64,000 nt of DNA from Emergencia timonensis (GCF_900086585.1 NZ_FLKM01000009.1:2224934-2288933); one strand, 5' to 3'. Positions 50,996-59,899 are shown, counted from the first letter of the stretch. Numbers and translations are program-made. Notes: a model not told the origin generated them from the letters alone.

Positions 50996-51349
50996 TCAGC
51001 CCCGTTTTTTCCGCATATATTCCCGCTGCTGTCTGCGGTGTGCCGCCTTTGCACAGGCCGCCGAACAATAGGTTTGCCGTCCATCAGGAGCCACGGCTCT
51101 GCCACATACCGGGCAAGCCTTGAAATCCGGCCTTGGCCCCTCTGTCAGCAACGCAGCCTCCAGCGCCGGATCAAGGGGCAGAACTGCCTCGCGGAAGTAG
51201 CGGCAATAAGTCCCCGTCCAGCATTTCCCAAACATATAGCACTCGCAATCCAGCGGCAGGCAGCCGCAGTCCCGGTCATAGTTGGCACACCATTTTGACA
51301 CCAGCCTGCGGATTGCCGCTTTTTCCGTCCGGGTCAGTTCTCGGCCCAC
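50996..51349 (-). CDS. Cysteine-rich VLP-type protein
   Basis: 117 residues from a GTG at 51347-51349 (GGGAGG seven bases upstream). It begins GRELTRTEKAAIRRLVSKWC, then the Cys cluster C-G-C-L-P-L-D-C-E-C-Y-M, and ends with a C-x2-C...C-x3-C zinc-ribbon-like segment (ACPVCGRAV, TYCSAACAKAAHRR). This matches the cysteine-rich VLP proteins of Firmicute mobile elements. A DNA- or metal-binding role is likely; function is not established. Confidence 0.75.
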   Translation of the reverse strand: MGRELTRTEKAAIRRLVSKWCANYDRDCGCLPLDCECYMFGKCWTGTYCRYFREAVLPLDPALEAALLTEGPRPDFKACPVCGRAVAPDGRQTYCSAACAKAAHRRQQREYMRKKRG

Positions 51350-51353
51350 AGCA

Positions 51354-51530
51354 TCACCTCCCGTTGCCCGGTGGTTTGAGCTGCTCCCGGTAGCAGAACA
51401 CGCAGCCGATCCCGCGCCAGTAAGGGCAGCCGTCACAACGGGAGCCCTTCGGCGGCAGGCTGGGCGGCACACCCTTAAAGTAGCTTTTTTCTTTCATAAA
51501 TCCCTCATAGGGGTTGTTAGTAAATCTCAT
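51354..51530 (-). CDS. Small Cys-rich protein
   Basis: 58 residues starting MRFTNNPYEGFMKEKSYFKG, with CDGCPYWRGIGCVFC near the C-terminus, a compact four-Cys metal site. The ATG overlaps the stop of the DUF4366 gene (ATGA) and its stop is 4 bp before the next GTG, so it sits in a tightly coupled series. Family not recognised. Confidence 0.7.
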   Translation of the reverse strand: MRFTNNPYEGFMKEKSYFKGVPPSLPPKGSRCDGCPYWRGIGCVFCYREQLKPPGNGR

Positions 51531-52276
51531 TCATTATCCTCGCTTTCGGTATCGTCCTCGTCCCAAGGCGGCCCATCGTCCTCGGGATCGTCATAATCAG
51601 CCAGTTCCTCACTGTAATCCTCTTCGGGTACAGCAGTTTTTTCATGCTTCGGGCGGTAGATTTTCAAGTACCAGCCTGCACCGCCGCCCAGAACAGCCAC
51701 TGCCAAAATCAGCAGAAGCGTCCCGGTATTACTTTTCTGCTGGGGCTCGGGTTCCGGCTCCTCCACAGGTTCCGTCACCGGGGCGGGTTCGGGAGCTGTG
51801 CCAGCACACTCGGTCATGTTGACCGCGCAGACCTCGCAATCCGTATGGATGGCTCCGGGCGCACATTTTTCTGTGCAGGAGCAGGCCGGAAGCTCTCCGC
51901 CAGCGGCCTCCAGTGCCGCCAGCAGATCGGCTTCATCCACCATGTTCAGAAAGTAGGTGTGATACTGTTCGCCGTCCTCATCCACAGGCTTGTCATAATC
52001 AATGACAATGTAAAAGGTGTTGCCGCCGCTGGTTTCCACCGTGATGAACTGTTTGTTGGTTGCAGCATCATAGAGCAGATCGCGGGTCACAAGGTTTCCA
52101 TCCTCCGAAAAGCCCTCGCCCGGGGTAATGGTAGGTGCAGGCTCCGGGGCCGGAGTTTCTTCCACAACAGGCGGTTCCTCATTCCCACTGTCCGAATAGG
52201 CGTAGGCTGGAATCGCAGAGCCGCATAAAAGAACGGCGGAGCAAAGCCCCGCCGCCAACATACGAAAGTGTTTCAT
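51527..52276 (-). CDS. CD1107-family (DUF4366) secreted/anchored element protein
   Basis: 249 residues. A Sec signal peptide (about 1-26) is followed by a Pro/Glu-rich linker and a beta-rich DUF4366 domain (about 55-115, NLVTRDLLYDAATNKQFITV). Next come a Cys-rich segment (CSCTEKCAPGAIHTDCEVC) and a second Pro/Glu linker. One membrane helix (about 188-210) and an acidic cytoplasmic tail end the protein. This is the layout of the CD1107 family of conjugative transposons. It probably acts at the cell surface in the mating channel. Confidence 0.85.
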   Translation of the reverse strand: MKHFRMLAAGLCSAVLLCGSAIPAYAYSDSGNEEPPVVEETPAPEPAPTITPGEGFSEDGNLVTRDLLYDAATNKQFITVETSGGNTFYIVIDYDKPVDEDGEQYHTYFLNMVDEADLLAALEAAGGELPACSCTEKCAPGAIHTDCEVCAVNMTECAGTAPEPAPVTEPVEEPEPEPQQKSNTGTLLLILAVAVLGGGAGWYLKIYRPKHEKTAVPEEDYSEELADYDDPEDDGPPWDEDDTESEDNE

Positions 52277-52278
52277 AT

Positions 52279-52533
52279 TCAGTTTTCCTCCTTCTTTTCT
52301 TCTTCGGACTTCGGGACACTTTGTCCCAAAGTGCCGCCATCCTTCAGTTTCTCAAACAGCAGCGGGAGCTCCGTAAGGGAAATGCTCATGCCGCGCACAA
52401 TGTCCACGATCTCGCTGTTTTCCGCCTCCAGCTTTTTCTGCTCCAGCTCCTTGAGCCGGGCCTGCTGTTCACTGATTTTGGCCTTGACCTTATCAATCTC
52501 GGCCTGAATTTTCATGCTTTTGGTAGTTGCCAT
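52279..52533 (-). CDS. DUF4315 family coiled-coil protein
   Basis: 84 residues starting MATTKSMKIQAEIDKVKAKI, then a coiled coil SEQQARLKELEQKKLEAENS and EIVDIVRGMSISLTELP, the DUF4315 pattern that accompanies CD1107 in conjugative elements. The C-terminus LGQSVPKSEEEKKEEN is encoded by palindrome copy 7, suggesting the palindrome was inserted into the gene's end. CCTCC-type ribosome site upstream. Confidence 0.8.
   Translation of the reverse strand: MATTKSMKIQAEIDKVKAKISEQQARLKELEQKKLEAENSEIVDIVRGMSISLTELPLLFEKLKDGGTLGQSVPKSEEEKKEEN
52309..52331. repeat. Element palindrome, copy 7 (inside DUF4315 gene end)
   Basis: GGGACA-CTT-TGTCCC core; translated as G-Q-S-V-P-K. It is 33 bp before the CD1107-type start. 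Confidence 0.9.
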
Positions 52534-52547
52534 TTCAAAACCTCCTG

Positions 52548-54254
52548 TCACGGTAAACGCCCGTAGGCGTAAAAATGAGATTGCCAGTAGCTTGTATTCA
52601 AATTTGTGTAGCCGATGGGATCTCCGCAATGCAGCATTTTTCCGTCACCGACATAAATCCCGCAATGGCTCACGCCCGGCGTGTCATAGGTGCCTTTGAA
52701 GAACACCAGATCACCGGGTTTGGGAGAGCTGGTCGGCGTACAGATGTTATAGAGCCCCTGGGCGCCCAGCCTGCCCACATTCCAGCCGGAGTGATTGATG
52801 ACCCACGAAACGTACCCCGAGCAATCAAAGGAAGTGGCAGGGGAACTGCCTCCCCACACATAGGGATAGCCGATGTATTTCTGCGCTTCGGCAAGCATTG
52901 CAGCAAAGGTTTCATCGTCCAGATATTCTCCGGGCACTTCGTAATCACCGGGTTTCCCGGTAATGTACTTGTTCACATAGGGAGAATCCGGGAACAGATC
53001 GGGGCGATTTCCCAGCGTTGCCATATAGATGGCATATCGGGAAAGCTGATCCTCGCCCATAACGTACACAGGTACATGGGACAAATCAAAATTTTCCAAC
53101 GTGACCGTACAGATGTAATAATCGTAAGGCACCTGATAGATGTCCGTATGGGAGTTGCCGTCCTCGTCCGTCCATGTGTCGGTTTCCGTGCGATACCGGG
53201 TTTCCACCACCACATCCTCGGTCAAAATGTACTGGCGGTCAAAGAGCATTTGCAGCGTTCCCTGTACCTCGCCTATTGTCCATTGTCCCTCATGGAGCGC
53301 ACACAAAAGAGAAAGCAGCACATAGGGATCATGTTCGATTTCGTCCAGATCGAAGTGGTATTCGTCATAGTCATGGGTGCTTTCATAGGTGTCCAGATAA
53401 TGCTGTAAATCATCTTCCAGCGCACAATAGGCGGCTTCGGCGGCCAGCATATCACGATCCTCGCAAGGATAGGTGCTGGCTCCTAATGCACCGGCCCCAG
53501 CGTTCCCCAGCATAAGCATGGTAGAGGAACAGGACTGCATAGCAAACAGGAGTAACACACAGAGCACCGCAATCACGGCACCTGCAGGATGACTCTTGAC
53601 AAATTCCACTGCCCGGGCGGTCAGGCGTTCTGTGGCTGTGGCAGTTTTCCCCGCCGCAGCCGCGCTCTGCTTTGCAGCCTCCTTTGCCTGCTTGCGGTAT
53701 TGCCGCTTCTGCCAGTAGCGGGTAAGGGCATTTTTCGTCAGCTCCGGGTGCTCCTGTGCGGCGGTGTGAAAATGGTAGTCCGCCGTGTACTTGGTATAGC
53801 GGGCCTCGGCCTTGCGTACCACTTTTGCCGGATGTTCCCGGACTTTACGGCGCACAAAGCGAGAGCCATGCCGCAGCGCGGTTTCTCCCACAAGCTCAGA
53901 ACGGTGTGCGCCTTCCGTGCCGACATTTTCCTGTTCCACTTCAAAAATCTTGCCATGCACGAAGCTGTGAACGGAACCGCTGGCAACACGGCCTATGCGT
54001 TTTACCGGGCCGGGCTTTTTCGGCGGCTTTTGTTTTGCCAGCTTCTCCCGGGCCTGTTCCAGTTTTTCGCCTTGGGACTCCATACGGAGCTTTGCTGCCG
54101 CAGCCTGTTCTTGCTGGCTCTTTTTGCGGAACTTGGACTTTGGGACACTTTGTCCCGAAGTGTCGGAAGCCTCCGGCCCGGACTGCTCCTCGTCAGGGGC
54201 GTGGGCGGTCTGCGACCAAGCCTCCTCCTTGGCCTTATTCGTTTTTCGTTTCAT
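52548..54254 (-). CDS. CD1108-family NlpC/P60 cell-wall hydrolase of the conjugation system
   Basis: 568 residues. A long basic N-terminal cytoplasmic part is followed by one membrane helix (about 212-232) and an extracellular region. A C-terminal NlpC/P60 peptidase domain has the catalytic Cys in SFDCSGYVSWVI and the His in SHCGIYVGDGKM. It opens peptidoglycan for the mating channel, as CwlT or VirB1 do, though I see no lysozyme domain beside the peptidase. The ATG overlaps the virB4 stop by 20 bp. Near the N-terminus SGQSVPKSK is encoded by palindrome copy 8. Confidence 0.88.
   Translation of the reverse strand: MKRKTNKAKEEAWSQTAHAPDEEQSGPEASDTSGQSVPKSKFRKKSQQEQAAAAKLRMESQGEKLEQAREKLAKQKPPKKPGPVKRIGRVASGSVHSFVHGKIFEVEQENVGTEGAHRSELVGETALRHGSRFVRRKVREHPAKVVRKAEARYTKYTADYHFHTAAQEHPELTKNALTRYWQKRQYRKQAKEAAKQSAAAAGKTATATERLTARAVEFVKSHPAGAVIAVLCVLLLFAMQSCSSTMLMLGNAGAGALGASTYPCEDRDMLAAEAAYCALEDDLQHYLDTYESTHDYDEYHFDLDEIEHDPYVLLSLLCALHEGQWTIGEVQGTLQMLFDRQYILTEDVVVETRYRTETDTWTDEDGNSHTDIYQVPYDYYICTVTLENFDLSHVPVYVMGEDQLSRYAIYMATLGNRPDLFPDSPYVNKYITGKPGDYEVPGEYLDDETFAAMLAEAQKYIGYPYVWGGSSPATSFDCSGYVSWVINHSGWNVGRLGAQGLYNICTPTSSPKPGDLVFFKGTYDTPGVSHCGIYVGDGKMLHCGDPIGYTNLNTSYWQSHFYAYGRLP
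54138..54160. repeat. Element palindrome, copy 8 (inside the CD1108-type gene)
   Basis: GGGACA-CTT-TGTCCC core, within codons about 33-40; read in frame as G-Q-S-V-P-K. Confidence 0.9.
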
Positions 54255-56595
54255 TCTTCATATCCTCCGGGCGGGTAGTCAGCAGGTCATAGATTTCTCC
54301 GCGAGGGAACCGATCCACAAACGGGATGGTCACATTTCCATAGAACAACAGCCCCTCGCCGGAATTGCTGTGTGTGATATAGGAAAGCTGGTGCTCGGAA
54401 ATACCGAGCTGTTTTGCCAGAATGGTACGGTCACTCTGCGCCTGCGAAAGCAGAATCATAAAATCCGTGTTGTCCAGAATGTTCTCGATTTCACGGCTTG
54501 CCAAAAGGTCTTTGACGTTCTGCGTCAAAGCAGACGGCACACATCCTTTTTTACGCAGCATTTTCCAGACCGCCACAAAGTAGCTGGCTGTCAGTGGATC
54601 ACGGAGCAGAATGTGAAACTCGTCAAAGTAGCACCAAGTTGCCGCGCCCTCGTGGAAGTTCTGATCCACCGCCTGCGAAACAAACTCATTTGTGATGTGC
54701 ATTGCAATCTTTCTAAGGTTTTCGCCCATGTTTTTCAGAACGATGCACACCACACGGCTGTCCGTCTTGACGTTGGTAGGATGGTTAAAGAGATTGAGGG
54801 AGCCTGTGCAATAAAGCTCTAAGGCAGTTGCCACGCGCCGGGCTTCGGGCTCCGGCTGGCGTAAGAGCTCTTCGTACAAATCCTGCAACAGCGGTGTTTT
54901 TGCAGTTTCCAGTCCGAGCGCCTGTTCCCGGTACACCAAACGCACACAGCGGTCAATGACCGTCTTTTCAATGGGCTGCAAGCCTTCCTTGCCGCCGACC
55001 ACCAGCTCGCATAGGGACAAAAGAAAATCCGCCTTCATGGAAAGCGGGCTTTCTCCGGCGGCCATATTGAGCTCCACATCCATCGGATTGAGATGGTGCG
55101 GGCTGTCCGGGGCAATCTCGATCACCTGGCCGCCCAGCCTTCGCACCAGGAGCGCATATTCGCCCATCGGGTCAACCACGATGATCCGATCCTGCGGGAT
55201 GGTAAGAAATACATTCAAAAGCTCACGCTTTGCGGCAAAACTCTTGCCGGAACCCGTAGAGCCCAAATACATCCCGTTTGCCGATTTCAGCTTTTTGCGG
55301 TCAGCCATGATGACATTGTGGGAAAGTGCGTTCATGCCATAGTAGAGGGCCTGCCCAGCCATGCGGAGCTCCCTTGTCATAAAAGGAATAAAGATGGCTG
55401 TGGAGCTGGTGGTCATACCGCGCTGGATTTCTACCTCGTTGTAACCAAGGGCCAACGAGGAAACAAAGCCCTGTTCCTGTTGCCAGTCCAGACGGCGCAG
55501 AGCGCAGTTGTATTTCTGCGCGATACCGCCCACGGTAAACACATCGTTTTCCAGCCGCTGGCGGTTAGGAGCAAGGTTTACCACCGTAAAGGTCAGCAGA
55601 AACATTCGCTCATTGCGGGATTGCAAATCAGCCAGAAGTTCCGCTGCGTCCTTGCTGAATGTAATCAGGTCAGGGGGAAGAATATCCGGGTCATAGCCGG
55701 AGCGCACAGCCTTTCTCTGTTCCTCCACTTTCATTTTTCCGATGTCCGAGATTTTCCCCTTGATGGTCTTAATTGCCTTGAGCTGATCCACGGTCTGAAT
55801 GTGCATGGTCACGGTCATTTCCGCATCCAGCTCCAAGATTTCCGCCAGCAGCTTATCCGAAAGCTCCGATGCCATAATCTGCAAGTAGGACACCGCGCCC
55901 CAATACTGGCCGATACGGAATGTGCGGGACTGGCGGAAGTCGAGACTGTCCGGGGCAATAAAGTCTTTTGTGCCAAGCCCGGTCTGCGGGATGTCTTTCC
56001 ACGAAAAGCGGAACGGCTCGCGGCTCCCCGGGGGCATCTGGCTATGAAGCAGCGCAAGGCGGGCCCGCCCGTCCATCGGCTCCGAGGGAACGCCCAGCCG
56101 CTTAAAGTTTCCCATGACATCGGCCTCCACACGCTCCAGACGGGGCCGTGCCTCCGCAATCCCCTCGGCGGGTATGCCAAAGGTGATGTATTTTGAGCGT
56201 TCAATGCCGTTGTTGCTTTTGGCAATCTGATTTTTCAGCATCCCGGTAAACTCGTCCCTGACGCTGTTATAGTTGTCATCCGCTTTCGGGATATTGACCT
56301 GATAGCGGCTGCGGGAATGGGAACGGCGGTTGATAAAGGAAAGCTGGAACGGCAGCGAGCTGTCAAAGTAGTTGAGAAATGAGCTCCATCCGCTGAATAT
56401 GGCGGTCTGATCCTCGGTGGATGCCACGGAGTAATTGATGTCCTCATATTCCACGGTTTTTGTATAGAGCCCACCCGGGAGCTTGCACACACCGTCCGGG
56501 TGCATGGACAGATACGGGATTGTCTGCTGGGCAGACAGGGCCGCCCGGCCTTTACCCTTGGCGGCGGCTCCGTTTTTCTTCTTTGTGTTTTTCAA
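54235..56595 (-). CDS. VirB4-like conjugation ATPase
   Basis: 786 residues, the motor ATPase of the type IV mating channel. It has the Walker A motif GSTGSGKSFAAKRE (near residue 450), Walker B within WCYFDEFHILLRD, and a late TQNVKDLLASREIENIL segment. This is the TraE/VirB4 subfamily of Gram-positive elements. The start is a TTG (56593-56595) six bases after GGAGG, inside the end of the PrgI gene (44-bp overlap). The DNA is G+C rich compared with the cargo. Confidence 0.93.
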   Translation of the reverse strand: MKNTKKKNGAAAKGKGRAALSAQQTIPYLSMHPDGVCKLPGGLYTKTVEYEDINYSVASTEDQTAIFSGWSSFLNYFDSSLPFQLSFINRRSHSRSRYQVNIPKADDNYNSVRDEFTGMLKNQIAKSNNGIERSKYITFGIPAEGIAEARPRLERVEADVMGNFKRLGVPSEPMDGRARLALLHSQMPPGSREPFRFSWKDIPQTGLGTKDFIAPDSLDFRQSRTFRIGQYWGAVSYLQIMASELSDKLLAEILELDAEMTVTMHIQTVDQLKAIKTIKGKISDIGKMKVEEQRKAVRSGYDPDILPPDLITFSKDAAELLADLQSRNERMFLLTFTVVNLAPNRQRLENDVFTVGGIAQKYNCALRRLDWQQEQGFVSSLALGYNEVEIQRGMTTSSTAIFIPFMTRELRMAGQALYYGMNALSHNVIMADRKKLKSANGMYLGSTGSGKSFAAKRELLNVFLTIPQDRIIVVDPMGEYALLVRRLGGQVIEIAPDSPHHLNPMDVELNMAAGESPLSMKADFLLSLCELVVGGKEGLQPIEKTVIDRCVRLVYREQALGLETAKTPLLQDLYEELLRQPEPEARRVATALELYCTGSLNLFNHPTNVKTDSRVVCIVLKNMGENLRKIAMHITNEFVSQAVDQNFHEGAATWCYFDEFHILLRDPLTASYFVAVWKMLRKKGCVPSALTQNVKDLLASREIENILDNTDFMILLSQAQSDRTILAKQLGISEHQLSYITHSNSGEGLLFYGNVTIPFVDRFPRGEIYDLLTTRPEDMKNETKNE

Positions 56596-56941
56596 TCACA
56601 TCCTCCTTTCCAGCGCCCGGCCCGGCAAAGGGCGCATAAATGTTTTCGGTTCGGTAGGCCCTGATCCCCGGCCTTAGAAACTTGGCCCGGATGATGTTTC
56701 GCACAACCTTTTCAAAGGGCAAGCCGTCCTTTTCATACATCGCCAGCAGGAACGCCGGGAGCATAATTCCCAGCATGAGAAACATCGCCCCGGTATTGCC
56801 GAGGGTGCCACGGGTCAGCAGATAGGCCGGAATCCCCACTGCGCCCGCGCTGCCGAAGCAGACAAGCTGGCGTTTGGTGAGGTTGAAAGCCATCTTTGTT
56901 TTGATTTTGGATAAATCGTTTGGTACGTTTACATAGGGCAT
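56552..56941 (-). CDS. PrgI family membrane protein
   Basis: 129 residues beginning PYVNVPNDLSKIKTKMAFNLTK, the start typical of PrgI proteins, then two membrane helices (about 30-75) and a basic C-terminus. PrgI is the VirB3-like subunit that always accompanies VirB4. AAGGAG precedes the ATG, which lies 3 bp after the stop of the MT-A70 gene. Confidence 0.9.
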   Translation of the reverse strand: MPYVNVPNDLSKIKTKMAFNLTKRQLVCFGSAGAVGIPAYLLTRGTLGNTGAMFLMLGIMLPAFLLAMYEKDGLPFEKVVRNIIRAKFLRPGIRAYRTENIYAPFAGPGAGKEDVIEKHKEEKRSRRQG

Positions 56942-56944
56942 AGA

Positions 56945-57517
56945 TCACACTCCTTTCTGTACTTCGGGACAATGTGTCCTAAAGTCCGGGATGGTTGGTG
57001 TTACTTCATTTCCCCATACAGCCCAGCCGGGCGGGGTCTGCCTGGCAAAGAGCTCCACGCGGGGCAGATCGCCCATCAGGGAAATGATTTTGACGCGGGC
57101 CTCGTCCGGCTTTTTGCTGTGGGCCTCAATCGGGGAAACGATAAATTGATGGATGTTGGCAGCCTGCCGCTTCGGGTGGCCCTTGGTTGCCAGCAGGCAA
57201 ATTTCTGCATTGCCTCTTGTCCAGAAGCCAAGGCCGTAAAACCAGCTATCCGCCTTCTTGTTCTTTTTCAGCCAGACAAAAGCAACGGATTTATAGTTGA
57301 AGCCCCAAGCCTCGATCAGCCGGAGCGCCTCCGGGAGCTGCGGGAAAGTGGCCCATAAAAAGAGTGCGCTGTCCGGGGCTGCAAGATCAGCCACAGGCAA
57401 CGCACATAGCTCCTCAATGCTCATAGTGGGATAATGGTTTTCCGCCGCGCCCTGTACTTTCTTAGCCGAGTAGCGCCACGGCGGGTCAGCGTAAATGATA
57501 GAATACTGCTGGATAAT
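56945..57517 (-). CDS. MT-A70 family adenine methyltransferase, apparent ATT start
   Basis: 190 residues. An N-terminal DPPW catalytic motif is within QYSIIYADPPWRYSAKK, and the protein continues with ENHYPTMSIEELCALPV and ALFLWATFPQLPEAL, FNYKSVAFVWLKKN, which are MT-A70 landmarks. The DPPW part is upstream of the first in-frame ATG (57424). The only way to include it is a start at ATT (57515-57517), which overlaps the previous stop as TAATT, just like the TAATG junctions elsewhere, with GGAG upstream. Starting at 57424 would remove the active site. The protein probably methylates adenine in the element's DNA. Confidence 0.8.
   Translation of the reverse strand: MIQQYSIIYADPPWRYSAKKVQGAAENHYPTMSIEELCALPVADLAAPDSALFLWATFPQLPEALRLIEAWGFNYKSVAFVWLKKNKKADSWFYGLGFWTRGNAEICLLATKGHPKRQAANIHQFIVSPIEAHSKKPDEARVKIISLMGDLPRVELFARQTPPGWAVWGNEVTPTIPDFRTHCPEVQKGV
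56962..56984. repeat. Element palindrome, copy 9 (inside MT-A70 gene end)
   Basis: A more diverged copy, GGGACA-ATG-TGTCCT core, 21 bp before the PrgI start. Confidence 0.85.
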
Positions 57518-58296
57518 TACACTCCTTTCTCGCCAGAACTTTTTGCCGCCTGCGCCGCACGAATACGCTCACTGGCAGCGGCATAAAAGGCCGGGGCCGT
57601 TTCAAAGCATACAAAGCGGCGTTCTGTGTTGATAGCTGCAATCGCGGTTGTGCCGGAGCCCGCGCAAATGTCCGCGACCAATTCGCCGGGGCGGGTATAG
57701 GTGCGGATCAGATACTCACAAAGCTCCACGGGCTTCTGTGTGGGATGGATGCCGCCGGACACCGTAGGCACAAAAAGCACATTTCCGGGATAACGGCGGC
57801 CATCGTTGGACTCCGAGCCCTGCCGTTCAAATTTTCCATAGTTGGAGCTTGTACCACTTCGGGAATGAACGCGGGTATATGGCTTGCCGTAAGTAAACTG
57901 CGGATTGTAGACCGGGGACTTCTGGTAAAACACCAAGATGTTCTCGGACTTTTTCAGTGGAGCCCGGTTTGCATTGAGAAAGCCCGTTCCGCGCTCTTTG
58001 TACCAAATCCACTCATAGCGGAGCATGGCGAGGTTGGATGCGCCCAGCACCTTGTCAAAGGGGCACTGTGCGAAAAACAGCACTGCGCCATTCGGCTTGA
58101 CCGCCCATTTCACCGCCTCCCACAGCTCCGGGAGCGGCAGGGGCACATCCCAATAATTCCGGGTTGTGCCGTAAGGCGGATCAGTCAACAGCATATCCAC
58201 GCTATGTTTGGGCAGGGAGCGCAGGCCCTCAATGCCATCCATGAGAAACAAGCCCTCCTTCGGGACACTTTGTCCCAAAGTGCGGCTATCGGTCAT
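57517..58296 (-). CDS. DNA methyltransferase (DPPY type)
   Basis: 259 residues from MTDSRTLGQ (ATG 58294-58296, AGGAGG upstream). The catalytic motif is TDPPYGTTRNYWD, and the SAM motif GELVADICAGSGTTAIAA lies near the C-terminus, the order of beta-class DNA methylases. GIHPTQKPVELCEYLI is typical of stand-alone N4-cytosine/N6-adenine enzymes. A later start at MDGIEGLRSL (58242) has AAGGAGGG created by the palindrome and would also keep both motifs. No restriction enzyme is next to it. Confidence 0.92.
   Translation of the reverse strand: MTDSRTLGQSVPKEGLFLMDGIEGLRSLPKHSVDMLLTDPPYGTTRNYWDVPLPLPELWEAVKWAVKPNGAVLFFAQCPFDKVLGASNLAMLRYEWIWYKERGTGFLNANRAPLKKSENILVFYQKSPVYNPQFTYGKPYTRVHSRSGTSSNYGKFERQGSESNDGRRYPGNVLFVPTVSGGIHPTQKPVELCEYLIRTYTRPGELVADICAGSGTTAIAAINTERRFVCFETAPAFYAAASERIRAAQAAKSSGEKGV
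58258..58280. repeat. Element palindrome, copy 10 (inside the methylase N-terminus)
   Basis: GGGACA-CTT-TGTCCC core, read in frame as G-Q-S-V-P-K; its end creates an AAGGAGGG sequence. Confidence 0.9.
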
Positions 58297-59017
58297 TACG
58301 GGCCTCCTTTGCCTTGGCAGGCGCAGGCCGGGCAGCGTTTTCTTTTCCCGCTTGCTTTGCAGCCTCGGCCATCTGCTCCTTGATCGGGGCAGGCCGTACC
58401 GCCTGGGCCCGTGCAACAAGCTGTTCCACCGCCGCATGATACGCCTCCACACCAGCCGCGTTAATCCGTTCCTGTGTGGCTCGGTCAGGAATCCGAACCG
58501 TAGCCCGATATCCCGTCCGGCTGGCAGGATCAGGTTTAGAGGGAGCGCCGAGGAAAATCCCGTTTTTCCCATCCACAACCTTAAAATCGTCGATGACCAC
58601 ACCGCCAAAATTGACGCTGGCGAAGCCGATCAGTTTTCCCTGCGGCTCAATCGGGCGGACAGATACCGTGATCGGAACAACCGCCTCCTGCAAGACAGCA
58701 TCTGTCCGCATTTTTACTGCCTCATCAATGCTAACGCCCTTGACTTCTGCAAGCTCCGCGATGGGAGCATCAAACAGCCAGCGCCGTTCCTCCGCAGCAA
58801 TCTGCTCCGGGGTCAGCAATACATCGTCTTTCTTACTCAGATAAAATTCCTCCTTTCCGCTTGCCGGAGCAGGCTGGGCGGGGTCGTCCATCAACTCTTT
58901 TCTTTGCAGGACGGCCTCTGTTTCCGCCATAAAGCGGTAAGCGTCTGCCTCAGTAAACTCCTCCGGCATTTTTCCGTTCCATAAGCGCGTTCCGTCTGCC
59001 CCGTATCTTCTCGGCAT
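58286..59017 (-). CDS. SpoVG-domain protein of the element
   Basis: 243 residues from the ATG at 59015-59017 (AGGAGG upstream). The middle (about 108-190) is a SpoVG-like domain: SVRPIEPQGKLIGFASVNFG, GVVIDDFKVVDGKNGIFLG and TGYRATVRI. It is flanked by an N-terminal helical part and a C-terminal tail with APIKEQMAEAAKQ. SpoVG is a small nucleic-acid-binding regulator in Firmicutes; fusions like this are found in mobile elements. Its stop overlaps the methylase start by 11 bp. Confidence 0.82.
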   Translation of the reverse strand: MPRRYGADGTRLWNGKMPEEFTEADAYRFMAETEAVLQRKELMDDPAQPAPASGKEEFYLSKKDDVLLTPEQIAAEERRWLFDAPIAELAEVKGVSIDEAVKMRTDAVLQEAVVPITVSVRPIEPQGKLIGFASVNFGGVVIDDFKVVDGKNGIFLGAPSKPDPASRTGYRATVRIPDRATQERINAAGVEAYHAAVEQLVARAQAVRPAPIKEQMAEAAKQAGKENAARPAPAKAKEARNDR

Positions 59018-59032
59018 AAGCACCACCTCCTG

Positions 59033-59899
59033 TTAATGAGCGCCAAAGATACGCTGGGCAATGCTCCCGGTCTTAAAGAGCATGAAGCAAAGCAAAACCG
59101 TGTAGCCCACAGTTCCCCAAATTGCCCCGATGGGATCGCCGCTTGTTGCGATGCCTTGAATGAGCACCGCGTAAATTGCAACACATACGAGGATCAGCAG
59201 CCCTTGAAAGCCTACGGCAAACAGGGACTTGATGTAGTTCTGCCCGGTGCTGCCAAGCTCCCGGTTGGAAAGCGTAGCAACGGGGATGGGGGCCAGACTG
59301 GTCAGCAGATAGATTTCCAGCATCCTGCCATACACCAAAACGAAAATGATAATCCCCATCGCCTTCATCGTAAATCCAATGAGCGCAGACTGCAGCCAAA
59401 GCCCCAAAAGCGGCCCTAAGTCCATCGCCTCCAGCGAGGTTTCCAGTTCGGCAAGCATATCCGCCGAAACATCGGTAGAGCCTTGAATCAGCCCGCCTGC
59501 CTGCGCGATAACGCTCTGCGATACATCGAACACGGCCATGACGATATTGAATGTGTTTGACAGGATTAAGATTGCACAGGCCGTTTTGAACATCCATTTA
59601 TAGAGGTTCGCAACGTCAACCTCGTGCATATTGTTCTTTTCCAAAAGCATCTGTATGAGCTCATAAGTGGCAACAAAGGTCAGCACCATTCCGGCAATCG
59701 GCAGGATCACCGTTTCGGAAAGCTGTCGGATCAGGGAGAAAACCCCGGCGTGCCACGCCGCCGGGGTAGTCCCTACCTGTGCCGCAATCTCTCCGACTTG
59801 GGTATTGACGGTATCAAAAAGCCCTTCGAGGTTTCCCATGATCCCGCCAATCAGAAGCTCTTTGAGCCAGTTTGTGAGCCAGTCGGTGAGAAAATCCAT
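59033..59899 (-). CDS. VirB6/TrbL-like polytopic conjugation protein
   Basis: 288 residues with about six membrane helices; the start DFLTDWLTNWLKELLIGGIMGN is an amphipathic helix seen in CD0411-type proteins of Gram-positive elements. It would form the inner-membrane pore with PrgI. It sits between Maff2 and the SpoVG-domain gene, in the expected order for this class of element. Confidence 0.85.
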   Translation of the reverse strand: MDFLTDWLTNWLKELLIGGIMGNLEGLFDTVNTQVGEIAAQVGTTPAAWHAGVFSLIRQLSETVILPIAGMVLTFVATYELIQMLLEKNNMHEVDVANLYKWMFKTACAILILSNTFNIVMAVFDVSQSVIAQAGGLIQGSTDVSADMLAELETSLEAMDLGPLLGLWLQSALIGFTMKAMGIIIFVLVYGRMLEIYLLTSLAPIPVATLSNRELGSTGQNYIKSLFAVGFQGLLILVCVAIYAVLIQGIATSGDPIGAIWGTVGYTVLLCFMLFKTGSIAQRIFGAH

